The translations under genes and the position numbers were made by a program. Of a stretch of DNA of 64,000 bases, positions 1 to 7,611 are shown piece after piece (the stretch's first letter is position 1; each line of letters begins with the position of its first letter). Source of the DNA: Pseudomonas nunensis (lineage in GTDB: Bacteria; Pseudomonadota; Gammaproteobacteria; Pseudomonadales; Pseudomonadaceae); the NCBI RefSeq assembly GCF_024296925.1, contig NZ_CP101125.1, positions 4,838,501 to 4,902,500 of the forward strand, written 5' to 3'. The notes below the pieces were generated by a model that made no database searches, had not been told where the DNA came from, and saw only the letters and a list, made by a program, of their open reading frames with translations.

Positions 1-669
1 CAGCATGCCAACCCTACCGTCCAGGGCACCACCAACCTGCTGTCCTTCCACTTCTTCTTTACCCGCAAGCTTTTCTTCGTCAAGGAAGCCGATGCGCTGG
101 TCTTGTGCCCGGGCGGTTTCGGTACGCTGGACGAAGCGCTGGAAGTGCTGACCCTGATCCAGACCGGGAAAAGCCCACTGGTGCCGGTGGTGTTGCTGGA
201 TACGCCGGGTGGTACGTTCTGGCAAGGTGCGCTGGATTTCATCCACCATCAACTGGAGGAAAACCGCTACATCCTGCCCACCGACATGAAGCTGGTAAGC
301 CTGGTCTACAGCGCCGAAGAGGCAGTGGCGCAGATCAACCAGTTCTACAACAACTTCCATTCCAGCCGCTGGCTCAAGCATCAGTTCGTGATTCGCATGA
401 ATCACCCACTCAGCGACGGAGCGCTCGAACACATGCAAACGGCTTTCGCCGATTTGTGCCTGAGCGACCACTTCCATCAGCATGTCTATAACGGCGAGGA
501 GCACGATGAGCCGCAGTTCAGCCATCTGGCGCGCTTGGCCTTCACCTTTAATGCCCGTGATCATGGGCGCCTGCGAGAGTTGGTGGACTACATCAACCTC
601 CCGGAAAACTGGGCGCAGCCCAAACCCCAGGCGCAGCAACGCACACGGGAACCGTCAAAAGTGACGTAA
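1..669 (+). CDS. LOG family protein (TIGR00730-like), 5' truncated by window edge
   Basis: The reading frame is open from base 1, so the N-terminus lies outside the window; about 222 codons are visible. Near the start of the visible part is the PGGFGTLDEALEV segment, matching the PGGxGTxxE nucleotide-binding signature of the lysine-decarboxylase-like/LOG (cytokinin-activating phosphoribohydrolase) family. The C-terminal part is longer than in short LOG proteins, as in the larger proteobacterial members. Those enzymes cleave nucleoside monophosphates, but the substrate here cannot be told from sequence. It converges on recX and ends just before a strong shared terminator. Family call is firm; function is inferred. 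Confidence 0.85.
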   Translation, partial: QHANPTVQGTTNLLSFHFFFTRKLFFVKEADALVLCPGGFGTLDEALEVLTLIQTGKSPLVPVVLLDTPGGTFWQGALDFIHHQLEENRYILPTDMKLVSLVYSAEEAVAQINQFYNNFHSSRWLKHQFVIRMNHPLSDGALEHMQTAFADLCLSDHFHQHVYNGEEHDEPQFSHLARLAFTFNARDHGRLRELVDYINLPENWAQPKPQAQQRTREPSKVT

Positions 670-683
670 ATAACAGGCAAAAA

Positions 684-717
684 AAAACGGCCCGCTATCG
701 AAATAGCGGGCCGTTTT
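684..717. terminator. Bidirectional intrinsic terminator between LOG gene and recX
   Basis: A perfect stem pairs AAAAACGGCCCGCTAT with its complement around a CGAA tetraloop. It has an A-run on the left and a T-run on the right, so it can act on both strands. It sits between convergent genes. Confidence 0.9.
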
Positions 718-720
718 TAT

Positions 721-1188
721 TTAATCGTCCATCCCTCGACCGCTGAACAAGCGGTTGATCATCTCCATGGAAAACCCCCGATAAGCCAGGAAACGCCCTT
801 GTTTGGCACGTTCGCGCATGTCTATCGGTAAATGCCCGGCAAATTTGCGCCGCCAGGTGTCTTCCAGTTGTTCGTGCCAGTTGATACCGCTCTCGCGCAA
901 GGCGAGCTCGATATCGTTACGTTGCAGGCCGCGCTGGCTCAGTTCTTCGCGAATACGCAAAGGCCCGTAGCCGGAGCGGGCACGGTAGGAAACGAAGCTT
1001 TCGAGGTAACGGGATTCGGACAGCAGGCCCTCTTCCGTCAACCGGTCGAGTGCTGTGTCGATCATTTCAGGGAGGGCGCCGCGCTGACGCAGTTTACGCG
1101 TCAGCTCGACTCGACCGTGCTCGCGTCGTGCGAGCAGGTCCATTGCGGTTCGCCGCACCGCGACGAGTGTATCGAGTACGGCGGTCAT
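721..1188 (-). CDS. recX: Regulatory protein RecX
   Basis: 155 residues, the normal size for RecX, directly downstream of recA with an 8-bp gap. The family binds inside the groove of RecA filaments and limits filament extension, recombinase and co-protease activity. The sequence shows the typical helical repeats, including [14 protein letters not shown] near residue 20 and [19 protein letters not shown] in the middle. It is probably co-transcribed with recA by readthrough, so it should also be SOS-induced. In this window it could temper the RecA activity that triggers the adjacent tailocin repressor; that link is inference. Confidence 0.93.
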   Translation of the reverse strand: MTAVLDTLVAVRRTAMDLLARREHGRVELTRKLRQRGALPEMIDTALDRLTEEGLLSESRYLESFVSYRARSGYGPLRIREELSQRGLQRNDIELALRESGINWHEQLEDTWRRKFAGHLPIDMRERAKQGRFLAYRGFSMEMINRLFSGRGMDD

Positions 1189-1196
1189 CGGATCAA

Positions 1197-2249
1197 TCAG
1201 ATATCAGCGTCAGCCAGGTCATCAGCAGTCTCTTTGACTGGCGATGCTTTGACGTCCGGTGCTGGAGTCAGCAGCTTGTCGCGCAGTTGCTTCTCGAGCT
1301 TCGCGGCGATTTCCGGATTGTCCGCCAGGAACTTGGCCGAGTTGGCCTTGCCCTGACCGATCTTGGTGCCTTCATAGGCATACCAGGCACCGGACTTCTC
1401 GACGAAACCGTGCAGCACACCCAGGTCGATCATCTCGCCGTTGAGGTAGATGCCCTTGCCGTAAAGAATCTGGAACTCGGCCTGACGGAACGGCGAAGCA
1501 ACCTTGTTCTTCACAACCTTGACGCGGGTTTCGCTACCGACAACCTCGTCACCTTCTTTCACCGCGCCAGTACGGCGGATATCCAAACGAACCGAAGCGT
1601 AGAACTTCAGCGCGTTACCACCGGTGGTGGTTTCCGGGCTGCCGAACATCACGCCGATTTTCATACGGATCTGGTTGATGAAGATAACCAGGCAGTTGGC
1701 GTTCTTGATGTTACCGGTGATTTTACGCAGCGCCTGGGACATCAGACGGGCTTGCAGGCCCACGTGCATGTCACCCATTTCGCCTTCGATCTCGGCCTTT
1801 GGCACCAAGGCGGCTACGGAGTCGACGATGATCACGTCAACCGCGTTGGAACGCACCAGCATGTCGGTGATTTCCAGAGCCTGCTCGCCGGTGTCTGGCT
1901 GGGAAACCAGCAGGTCGTCGACGTTGACGCCCAGTTTGCCGGCGTACTCAGGGTCGAGGGCGTGTTCGGCGTCGACGAATGCGCAGGTCGCGCCGGCTTT
2001 TTGGGCCTGGGCGATCACGGACAGTGTCAGCGTGGTTTTACCGGAGGATTCAGGACCGTAGATTTCAACGATACGACCTTTTGGCAGACCGCCAATGCCG
2101 AGCGCGATGTCCAGACCCAGAGAGCCAGTGGAGATAGCCGGGATCGCCTGACGGTCCTGATCGCCCATACGCATTACGGCACCCTTGCCGAATTGACGTT
2201 CGATCTGACCCAGGGCCGCAGCCAAGGCTTTCTTCTTGTTGTCGTCCAT
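1197..2249 (-). CDS. recA: Recombinase RecA
   Basis: 350 residues with full-length colinearity to RecA. The Walker A motif GPESSGKTT lies near residue 66, and the conserved blocks [20 protein letters not shown] (loop 2 region) and [10 protein letters not shown] are present, with an acidic C-terminal tail. RecA forms ATP-dependent filaments on single-stranded DNA, carries out strand exchange and acts as co-protease for LexA-type repressors. The start chosen is MDDNKKK, with AGGA five bases upstream; an upstream GTG in frame would add four residues and covers the ribosome site. A LexA box lies 41 bp upstream. It borders the tailocin island that it is expected to induce. Confidence 0.98.
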   Translation of the reverse strand: MDDNKKKALAAALGQIERQFGKGAVMRMGDQDRQAIPAISTGSLGLDIALGIGGLPKGRIVEIYGPESSGKTTLTLSVIAQAQKAGATCAFVDAEHALDPEYAGKLGVNVDDLLVSQPDTGEQALEITDMLVRSNAVDVIIVDSVAALVPKAEIEGEMGDMHVGLQARLMSQALRKITGNIKNANCLVIFINQIRMKIGVMFGSPETTTGGNALKFYASVRLDIRRTGAVKEGDEVVGSETRVKVVKNKVASPFRQAEFQILYGKGIYLNGEMIDLGVLHGFVEKSGAWYAYEGTKIGQGKANSAKFLADNPEIAAKLEKQLRDKLLTPAPDVKASPVKETADDLADADI

Positions 2250-2289
2250 TAAAGTCCTCACGTAATCAATAAGGCCTGACGGCCAACAC

Positions 2290-2305
2290 CTGTATAAGTA
2301 GCCAG
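2290..2305 (-). promoter_or_regulatory. LexA (SOS) box of recA
   Basis: CTGTATAAGTAGCCAG fits the CTG-N10-CAG LexA consensus, with the AT-rich left half expected of recA boxes. It lies between cinA and recA, 41 bp from the recA start codon. Confidence 0.85.
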
Positions 2306-2332
2306 TATTATTCCACAGCGATTCAGGATCGC

Positions 2333-2833
2333 CTACCCCTGATTTGAGATTTCTCCAGCGGCATGGCGCAGCAGCCCCTCTAGCGCGGCCTTCACCGTTT
2401 GTCGGCGGACCTCATCGCGGTTGCCGGGGAAGTGCTGGACCTCGCTGAACAGCTGCTCGCCGACGCCCCAGGCCAGCCACACCGTGCCTACCGGCTTGCT
2501 CGGGGAACCGCCATCCGGCCCCGCGACGCCGCTGACCGCCACGGCAAACCGCGCATGACTTTTGTCCTGCGCGCCACGCACCATGGTCTCGACCACCTCG
2601 CGACTGACCGCCCCCACCGACTCGAACAAGCCCTCGGGCACATTCAGTTGCAAGGTTTTCTGGCGGTTGGAGTACGTCACGTAGCCGGCCTCGAACCATG
2701 CCGAACTCCCGGGAATACGAGTAATCGCCTCGGCAATCCCGCCGCCGGTGCAAGACTCGGCGGTGGTGACATGGGCATTCAGAACCTGCAGGCGTCTGCC
2801 AAGTTCAGCGGCCAGCTGGGTGATTTCTTTCAC
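2333..2833 (-). CDS. cinA: CinA-like nicotinamide-nucleotide amidohydrolase (PncC)
   Basis: 166 residues corresponding to the C-terminal CinA domain alone, the usual form in Pseudomonas. The motif [14 protein letters not shown] near residue 25 carries the catalytic Ser/Thr region, followed by [15 protein letters not shown] and [19 protein letters not shown]. The family deamidates nicotinamide mononucleotide to nicotinic acid mononucleotide in NAD recycling. The start is GTG at 2833, with AGGAG eight bases upstream; an upstream in-frame ATG has no such site. cinA is the classical left border of the mutS-cinA tailocin locus in Pseudomonas. It lies 80 bp downstream of the last lysis gene with no clear terminator between. 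Confidence 0.92.
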   Translation of the reverse strand: MKEITQLAAELGRRLQVLNAHVTTAESCTGGGIAEAITRIPGSSAWFEAGYVTYSNRQKTLQLNVPEGLFESVGAVSREVVETMVRGAQDKSHARFAVAVSGVAGPDGGSPSKPVGTVWLAWGVGEQLFSEVQHFPGNRDEVRRQTVKAALEGLLRHAAGEISNQG

Positions 2834-2913
2834 GGGCGCTCTCCTGATCGTGCGGAATGGAACCACCGTACACGAGCCAATCGCGCTGGCAAGACACAGG
2901 TTCGATCAAAATG

Positions 2914-3438
2914 TTAGCGGGCCAAAGCGCGGATATAAGCCTGACAGGCCTGCAAGGCAATCAATCCGCTGTCGCCGGCGTCGGTGATGGCGATAATTCG
3001 TTGAGCATGCGCCGGGTCAAGTCGGGCTCGCGGGGCGCCATGATCCACGCCGCCGGTGCCGGAGGCGGCTGGCATTGCACAGGTTGCGGCAGCGTCATTG
3101 GCATCGAGGAGGACTGACAGGCGCACATCAGCAGTGGCAAGACGATCGCGCAGGCGACCTTGATCACGTTGGGCATCGCTTAGCGCTCGATAATGGGATT
3201 GTTCACTGGCTGATAGCCGTTGTTCCAGGGCTTGGCGTTTTTCTTGCTGAATGCGCACTTGTGAGGCCGCTGCGTTACTGATCGCGATAAGGTCGTCCTT
3301 GTGGAGTCCAGCCTCCTTGGAGATCTTTGTGCCGTAGCGCCAATCTTGGATTTGCCAACTGAGCGCAGCGCTTCCTCCCATCAGCGTCAGGATCAGCACC
3401 AACATGCCTCCCAGCTTCTGCGTCAAGGTTAGAATCAT
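2914..3438 (-). CDS. Rz-like inner-membrane spanin (lysis protein)
   Basis: 174 residues. One N-terminal membrane helix (about residues 9-30, rich in Leu/Gly) is followed by a long charged coiled-coil-like stretch, EKRQALEQRLSASEQ and onward, facing the periplasm. This is the layout of i-spanins, which join an outer-membrane lipoprotein to fuse the two membranes after endolysin has cut the wall. The start ATG overlaps the stop of the preceding muralytic enzyme (ATGA, 3435-3438). A second reading frame encoding the partner is wholly contained within it. It is the last gene of the tailocin island. Confidence 0.8.
   Translation of the reverse strand: MILTLTQKLGGMLVLILTLMGGSAALSWQIQDWRYGTKISKEAGLHKDDLIAISNAAASQVRIQQEKRQALEQRLSASEQSHYRALSDAQRDQGRLRDRLATADVRLSVLLDANDAAATCAMPAASGTGGVDHGAPRARLDPAHAQRIIAITDAGDSGLIALQACQAYIRALAR
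2961..3176 (-). CDS. Rz1-like outer-membrane lipoprotein spanin, embedded in Rz
   Basis: A 71-residue frame lies fully inside the Rz gene in another frame. It starts with a basic/hydrophobic signal and a lipobox region LLMCACQ, then a short proline-rich segment (MTLPQPVQCQPPPAPAAW). Small size, lipobox near residue 18-20, high proline content and embedded position are the standard marks of Rz1 o-spanins. Either of the two nearby cysteines could be lipidated; the second, preceded by Ala, fits better. Confidence 0.75.
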   Translation of the reverse strand: MPNVIKVACAIVLPLLMCACQSSSMPMTLPQPVQCQPPPAPAAWIMAPREPDLTRRMLNELSPSPTPATAD

Positions 3439-3860
3439 GGCACGTCCCTGAAAAAGACATGACCACCGAGCATCAACGTTTGCTTGGCCTTCGTTGCCCA
3501 GGCTGGCGCCTCGGGCATGGCGATTGCGTAGTAGTGCGTGGCGCCATCGGTGGGATCTGGCACGTTGCCAGCTATCACTTCGTCCGCCGCAATCTGCGCC
3601 AGCGCAAACTCGCGGGTCGGGATCGGCTTCGCGCCACTCAAGTAGTCAAAGTTCGGGTCGCCGTTGTTCCAACAACTAAACTGATACGGAGCCTGGCACA
3701 CACCGGCGTAGCCCTCCCCCCACCAAGATTTCGTCCTCCCGTCGTCCACTCGATTACGAATGGCCCAGGCCACGGCGATCTGGCCAGCCAAACCCTCGCC
3801 ACGGGCCTCGCCCCACAACGTGCGCGCGAAGATATCGCGGTCTTTATCGGTTGTAGTCAT
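3435..3860 (-). CDS. Cell wall hydrolase, SleB/Hydrolase_2 family (endolysin)
   Basis: 141 residues. The N-terminal block DIFARTLWGEARGEGLAGQ holds the catalytic-Glu LWGEARGE motif typical of SleB/CwlJ-type hydrolases, followed by AVAWAIRNRVDD and the conserved CQAPYQFSCWN segment. No signal peptide is seen, so export would need the holin. A strong GGAGGA ribosome site precedes the ATG. Its stop overlaps the Rz start. This is the second muralytic enzyme of the lysis cassette, besides the GH19 protein at 5396-5959. Confidence 0.82.
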   Translation of the reverse strand: MTTTDKDRDIFARTLWGEARGEGLAGQIAVAWAIRNRVDDGRTKSWWGEGYAGVCQAPYQFSCWNNGDPNFDYLSGAKPIPTREFALAQIAADEVIAGNVPDPTDGATHYYAIAMPEAPAWATKAKQTLMLGGHVFFRDVP

Positions 3861-3874
3861 CAGTTTCCTCCAGA

Positions 3875-3901
3875 CAATAAAAAACCACCCGCAGGTGGTT
3901 T
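3875..3901 (-). terminator. Intrinsic terminator after the acyltransferase gene
   Basis: An 8-bp stem (AAACCACC/GGTGGTTT) with a CGCA loop is followed on the minus strand by TTTTTT. It lies between the acyltransferase stop and the hydrolase ribosome site, so it separates the last three lysis genes from upstream transcription. Confidence 0.75.
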
Positions 3902-3918
3902 GGTTGATGTGGTGGATA

Positions 3919-5043
3919 TCAATTACGCATGCCTAGCCTATGACCTGAAATAAACTTTTTAATTGGTGCATGGAATGGCTGCTCAATCAGGTGAAACAGA
4001 GCCGCTGCACATATCAACGACAAAGACCAATATGAGATATAGAAAACGAGCCAGTCGGCTTCAAAGCTTCCTCCATTCCATTTGTACATGCATCGGATTA
4101 CCAACTGATGAACCATATATAGAGAAAAACTTATTTTCCCAAGGTAGACCAATGGTGTCCACGTTAGAAAGCTGGATAAGGCTCCTCGCTGAACACTAAA
4201 TACAGAAATCAGAATAGAGAACGATATGAACGAGCCTGCGACCAACACCCAAACACCTGCTTGTGGAGCAATGTTCACAAGAACATTTTTAGATAACCAG
4301 GCAAAAGTGGACATTGATAAAACAACAAAAAACAAAGACAAAAACTCAAACCACGTGGCTTTTGAACTCGACCAAGGATTAGAGCCTGCTTGTATCTTAA
4401 GAGCTGCCTGATACGCCACCATGCCCGCCATAAACTCGGCCAGCCTCGTGACGGGTGAAATATACAATATCCCCCAAGCCGTTACACCTCCTGCGGCTTC
4501 GATGGTTGAAAGATTGAACAGGCTGGCTGCCGCTATCATCACAACAACAATTAAAACTGACGAAAGCGCCAACAATCTGGGTCTTTTCTTTGCTATCGGT
4601 AAAATAAACGGGAACAGGGCATAAAAGAAAAATTCAGTTGAGATACTCCAAGACACTGCATTCAATGAGTAATGCCAAGGCAGCAAAGGAACGAGAGACT
4701 GTAGCATCAAGATATTTACGCCAGCCCTCGCAAAATCATAAAGCGAATCAATTGGCGATAACAAAAGCACTGCAAGTATCGCAGTAAAAATATGCGACGG
4801 ATAAAGTCTTGAAACTCTTGCGGCAAAAAATGAACGCACCCCATGATTCAAGTCAAGATTGCGATATGCATGACTAAGTATAAAACCTGACAATACAAAG
4901 AAAAACGAAACAGCATTTCTCACATCAACAAAATTTATACTGTATGAAAAATAGCTATTGGAGCCACCATGACCAACCACTATCATCGCCGCTGCAAAAA
5001 ATCTTAACGATGTTAATGAATCTATCTGCCCTTTGAGATTCAC
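3919..5043 (-). CDS. Acyltransferase family 3 membrane protein (OafA-like), probable LPS/surface acylation
   Basis: 374 residues. The N-terminal block SLTSLRFFAAAMIVVGHGG carries the conserved catalytic-type His (about H25), and FFFVLSGFILSHAYRN is a hallmark of acyltransferase-3 enzymes. About ten hydrophobic membrane segments fill the rest; there is no SGNH domain. Family members O-acylate lipopolysaccharide or other surface sugars. The start is GTG, with AAGAAG upstream. The gene is strikingly AT-rich compared with every neighbour, and it interrupts the lysis cassette between two muralytic genes, so it looks like a recently acquired 'moron'. A role in altering the O-antigen that tailocin fibres bind is plausible but inferred. 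Confidence 0.85.
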   Translation of the reverse strand: MNLKGQIDSLTSLRFFAAAMIVVGHGGSNSYFSYSINFVDVRNAVSFFFVLSGFILSHAYRNLDLNHGVRSFFAARVSRLYPSHIFTAILAVLLLSPIDSLYDFARAGVNILMLQSLVPLLPWHYSLNAVSWSISTEFFFYALFPFILPIAKKRPRLLALSSVLIVVVMIAAASLFNLSTIEAAGGVTAWGILYISPVTRLAEFMAGMVAYQAALKIQAGSNPWSSSKATWFEFLSLFFVVLSMSTFAWLSKNVLVNIAPQAGVWVLVAGSFISFSILISVFSVQRGALSSFLTWTPLVYLGKISFSLYMVHQLVIRCMYKWNGGSFEADWLVFYISYWSLSLICAAALFHLIEQPFHAPIKKFISGHRLGMRN

Positions 5044-5116
5044 GAGACACTTCTTTTAAAGTAAATGGCGCATTTTACACGCCATTCCAAGTAAAACCAC
5101 AACGATTTTTTAGTTT

Positions 5117-5396
5117 TCAAACTAGGATGGGCCCGTTATCTGCAAATCTGAAGAAATGATCCATCTTGTGACTGCAGTTGTAAATTGTATCTGCCCCCCC
5201 ATTCACCTGAATCATGTTTGATGAACCCATGCCAGTCATGTTGAAAATCAACTCGGTCGCGCGGCCGTTGATCGCAATGTAATAGTCAACCCAGGGCAAC
5301 GCTGAACACTGGCGGTAACGGCTGTGTTGTCTCGGCGACGTTCACGACGAACATTTGCCCGGCAGTCGAAATAGCCAAGGATGAAAGGCACGACAT
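5117..5396 (-). pseudogene. Small phage-type hypothetical gene broken by a one-base frameshift
   Basis: An ATG at 5394-5396 overlaps the stop of the GH19 gene (TGATG) and opens a 36-codon frame ending VFSVALG at 5286. In the +1 frame the sequence continues without a stop from LPWVDYYIAING to the TGA at 5117. Joined near 5300, the two halves make one coherent protein of about 94 residues. The product is not recognised. A one-base insertion, or an assembly error, around 5295-5300 would explain it. The acyltransferase lies directly downstream; a hairpin (AATGGCG/CGCCATT, 5064-5086) sits between them. Confidence 0.45.
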
Positions 5397-5959
5397 CAAA
5401 CCGAAGGCTGGCATAGCACCGCCCTCGCCCGCGCCCAGAGTTGCAGGCGATCCTCGAGTCCGTTCAGGTCACCGTTGATCCGCCGGGTGATGCTGTTGAA
5501 CTGGTCGCGATCGGCCAGCTCATTCAGGCCGTTCTGCTCCCAGAACCACGCGGCGGACTCGGCGGCCCATTGCGGTTGTTCCAGCAGTTCAGGCAGCGAC
5601 AGCAGACGCTCATCGCCAAACAGGCCGAGGCTGCACTGGCGGTAGTTGTTGTGCCCGGTGATCTGGATCAGGCCCCGGCCACGGTACTTCTGGCCGTCGC
5701 CATCGGCTTCTGGCGTGTTACCCAATCGCAACGCCAGGGTGCCAGTGTCGTATTTGCTCAGGTATTGGTTGTTGCCCAGTTCACGCACGTACTGCAATTG
5801 CCCGGATTCATGGCCGACTTGGGCGAGGAACGCGGCGATGCGTTTCGGGGTGTTGATGTTGCGGTGGGTCATGGCGGTGTTAAGGGCGGAAATAAAAACG
5901 CCCGCTTGGGAGCGGGCGTTGGGCAATATTTGTTGTAGCTGAGATGAAGTGAGGGGCAT
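5396..5959 (-). CDS. Glycoside hydrolase family 19 endolysin
   Basis: 187 residues. The GH19 signature is clear: LAQVGHESGQLQYVREL with the likely catalytic Glu51 (and Glu60), then KYRGRGLIQITGHNNY around residues 91-106 and AAESAAWFWEQNGLNELAD. In phages and tailocins this fold acts as a peptidoglycan-cleaving endolysin. There is no signal peptide. The upstream ATG is preferred over Met30 because residues 8-29 (ILPNARSQAGVFISALN) are themselves typical of the family. An intrinsic terminator is encoded within codons 14-23, which is unusual. It follows the tail-fibre block and begins the lysis cassette. Confidence 0.9.
   Translation of the reverse strand: MPLTSSQLQQILPNARSQAGVFISALNTAMTHRNINTPKRIAAFLAQVGHESGQLQYVRELGNNQYLSKYDTGTLALRLGNTPEADGDGQKYRGRGLIQITGHNNYRQCSLGLFGDERLLSLPELLEQPQWAAESAAWFWEQNGLNELADRDQFNSITRRINGDLNGLEDRLQLWARARAVLCQPSV
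5891..5920 (-). terminator. Intrinsic terminator inside the 5' coding region of the endolysin
   Basis: A perfect 10-bp stem (AACGCCCGCT/AGCGGGCGTT) with a 4-base loop is followed on the minus strand by TTTTTATT. It lies wholly within the first 25 codons of the GH19 gene. Strength is judged by eye. Confidence 0.75.
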
Positions 5960-5962
5960 GGG

Positions 5963-6355
5963 TCATGTTCCATTGGCCGATGTTTTTAGCCAAACCGGCG
6001 CCAGGGGTTTGCTGAAGTCGTTTGGAAAATTGGCCATCGAGGGCCAGTCGCGCAGATCCTGCCGGTAATCCAGCAGTTCATGATATTCATCGCTGCTCAA
6101 GGTCATCGGCGTTCCGGCTGCTTGCTCATCGCGATCACGGTCGACCAGCCATTGGCTGGCGGCCAATTCTTGATCCCGCCAGTTTCGGGCAACTTTCGCG
6201 ACCTGCGGTGCGCCCTCCTGCACGGCAGGTAGCGGCACGCCACCGTTCGCCAGCCATTGCTGGTATTCATCCCAGAAACGGTGATGAAGAGGTACGGTCG
6301 CGCCATCAGGCAGACGGATGACAGTGTCCGGGTCTTTAGTCAGTTGATAGCTCAT
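5963..6355 (-). CDS. Phage tail fibre assembly chaperone (third fibre unit)
   Basis: 130 residues. The second half carries DRDRDEQAAGTPMTLSSDEYHELLDYRQDLRDWP, a pattern typical of small phage fibre-assembly proteins in Pseudomonas, where a final helix ends in L-R-x-W-P. The same pattern recurs at the end of the P2-type chaperone at 28105-28530 (LQAYRRLLRNWP). It lies 12 bp after the fibre gene at 6368-7579 and so probably folds or trimerises that fibre. It is the last structural gene before the lysis genes. Confidence 0.72.
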   Translation of the reverse strand: MSYQLTKDPDTVIRLPDGATVPLHHRFWDEYQQWLANGGVPLPAVQEGAPQVAKVARNWRDQELAASQWLVDRDRDEQAAGTPMTLSSDEYHELLDYRQDLRDWPSMANFPNDFSKPLAPVWLKTSANGT

Positions 6356-6367
6356 AAGAAAACCTCC

Positions 6368-7579
6368 TTAAAGTTCGGCGTCGGCGGTGGCGTGGATGTA
6401 GTAAGTCTGAGTAATCAGACCGGTATCGGAGTTATCCACCCAGACGCCGCGAGTCGAAGCACCGAGTGTTCGAGCATTCCCTGACGACACTTCATCGCTT
6501 CCTGAACGCCATTGCCCTGCGCTTCCTTTCGGCGTGGTGGCGTACAAACTGAAACTTGGAATAGCTCTCTTCTCGACCTTGAAAGTCCACTGAGCCAAGG
6601 GCTGCGAGGCGAACCCCGTTTGCCCCTGTTTCACTGTGGATAACAGTGCACCGTAAGGACCTGCCATGTTTCCCGGAGGCAGATCCTGACTGTAGGTTTT
6701 TTCAAAGTAACGCTGGCACATCATCAACTCGTCGCCAGGACTACGCAGTTCGAACGGCGTCGACACTCGCCCCTCTTCCAACTGGATTTGCGCCAGGTCG
6801 ATAACCTGCAAAACACTCAAAGGCAGATCGAAAGACAGCCGCAGAAAGTCATTGCCACTGCTTCCCAATGTCTTACCCGCCAAGGACGGTATTTGAATCG
6901 TGGCACTGTATCGGGACCACGTCGTCTTGAGCTGAAAGCTGCCCACCGGCGTCACCGTATCTGCACTACCACCCACACCGAAATACTGTGCGATCGTCAC
7001 ATTGAGCTGACGCGCCGTGTCGGCCTTGGCCCAGAACGTCAACGTCGCGGTTTTTCCCGCCAGGGTCCTAACCGACTCAATGGCCTGGGAGATTTTATGC
7101 ACGTTGGCGCCAACCCCCGCGGTGATTTGCTGCCAACGCATGAAGTAACGGGGTTCATTGGGGACATCGGTCTGACCCAATGCAAAGTTCTGCCGGGAAA
7201 TATTCACCCCGGCATTCCCGTTCCAGTCACAACGAAAACGGTCAGCGATATAGGCCCCGGTGTAAGGCCCCAGGTTGGCGGTCCCGCGCTGCCAGATATC
7301 GAAGTTGCCGTTAATCACCAGGTTCTTGCGATACACCTGCACGGGGAAGTTCTGTTGCGGGTCGAGTTTCGCCAACTCCTTGATAGCCAGGCTCAACTGA
7401 TCATTTTGATTTTCGGAAGGCGTCAGACCGGCAGCGTTGATGGCATTGACGATTTCCTTGGTGACGGCGTTACCCCACGAGGCAGGAATCAGGGAACCGG
7501 GAGTTCCGGCGACCGGGTTTTCATCGACAAATTGGCCGTTGACCAGCCCCGCGCTGGTGACGCTTCTTGGATAGTCCAT
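6368..7579 (-). CDS. Tail fibre protein C (Mu-like tailocin, third variant)
   Basis: 403 residues. The first ~70 residues (MDYPRSVTSAGLVNGQF, VDENPVAGTPGSLIPASWGN) match the anchors of the two neighbouring fibres at 8180 and 9921 almost residue for residue. From about residue 85 it diverges: YRKNLVINGNFDIWQRGT begins a jelly-roll-like receptor-binding region (about residues 85-270) seen in phage and carbohydrate-binding proteins. A unique C-terminus follows. The anchor probably attaches to the same baseplate as the other fibres. Receptor specificity (probably LPS) cannot be read from sequence. Its own chaperone follows. Confidence 0.78.
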   Translation of the reverse strand: MDYPRSVTSAGLVNGQFVDENPVAGTPGSLIPASWGNAVTKEIVNAINAAGLTPSENQNDQLSLAIKELAKLDPQQNFPVQVYRKNLVINGNFDIWQRGTANLGPYTGAYIADRFRCDWNGNAGVNISRQNFALGQTDVPNEPRYFMRWQQITAGVGANVHKISQAIESVRTLAGKTATLTFWAKADTARQLNVTIAQYFGVGGSADTVTPVGSFQLKTTWSRYSATIQIPSLAGKTLGSSGNDFLRLSFDLPLSVLQVIDLAQIQLEEGRVSTPFELRSPGDELMMCQRYFEKTYSQDLPPGNMAGPYGALLSTVKQGQTGFASQPLAQWTFKVEKRAIPSFSLYATTPKGSAGQWRSGSDEVSSGNARTLGASTRGVWVDNSDTGLITQTYYIHATADAEL

Positions 7580-7611
7580 TTTAGTTACTCTGGTTATTGA
7601 GCTTCATGCCG

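Noticed and set aside
1050..2252. Long open frame on the plus strand across recA
   Set aside because: Mirror frame of a GC-rich coding sequence; recA on the other strand is certain. The same applies to plus-strand frames over 13499-15943, 16434-18101, 18928-20775 and 56536-58443.
2860..2900. LexA-like CTG...CAG near cinA (CTGTGTCTTGCCAG)
   Set aside because: The spacing is 8 bases rather than 10, and the centre is not AT-rich.
5064..5086. Terminator upstream of the acyltransferase
   Set aside because: The stem is good, but no clear T-run follows it on the minus strand; noted only in the pseudogene entry.
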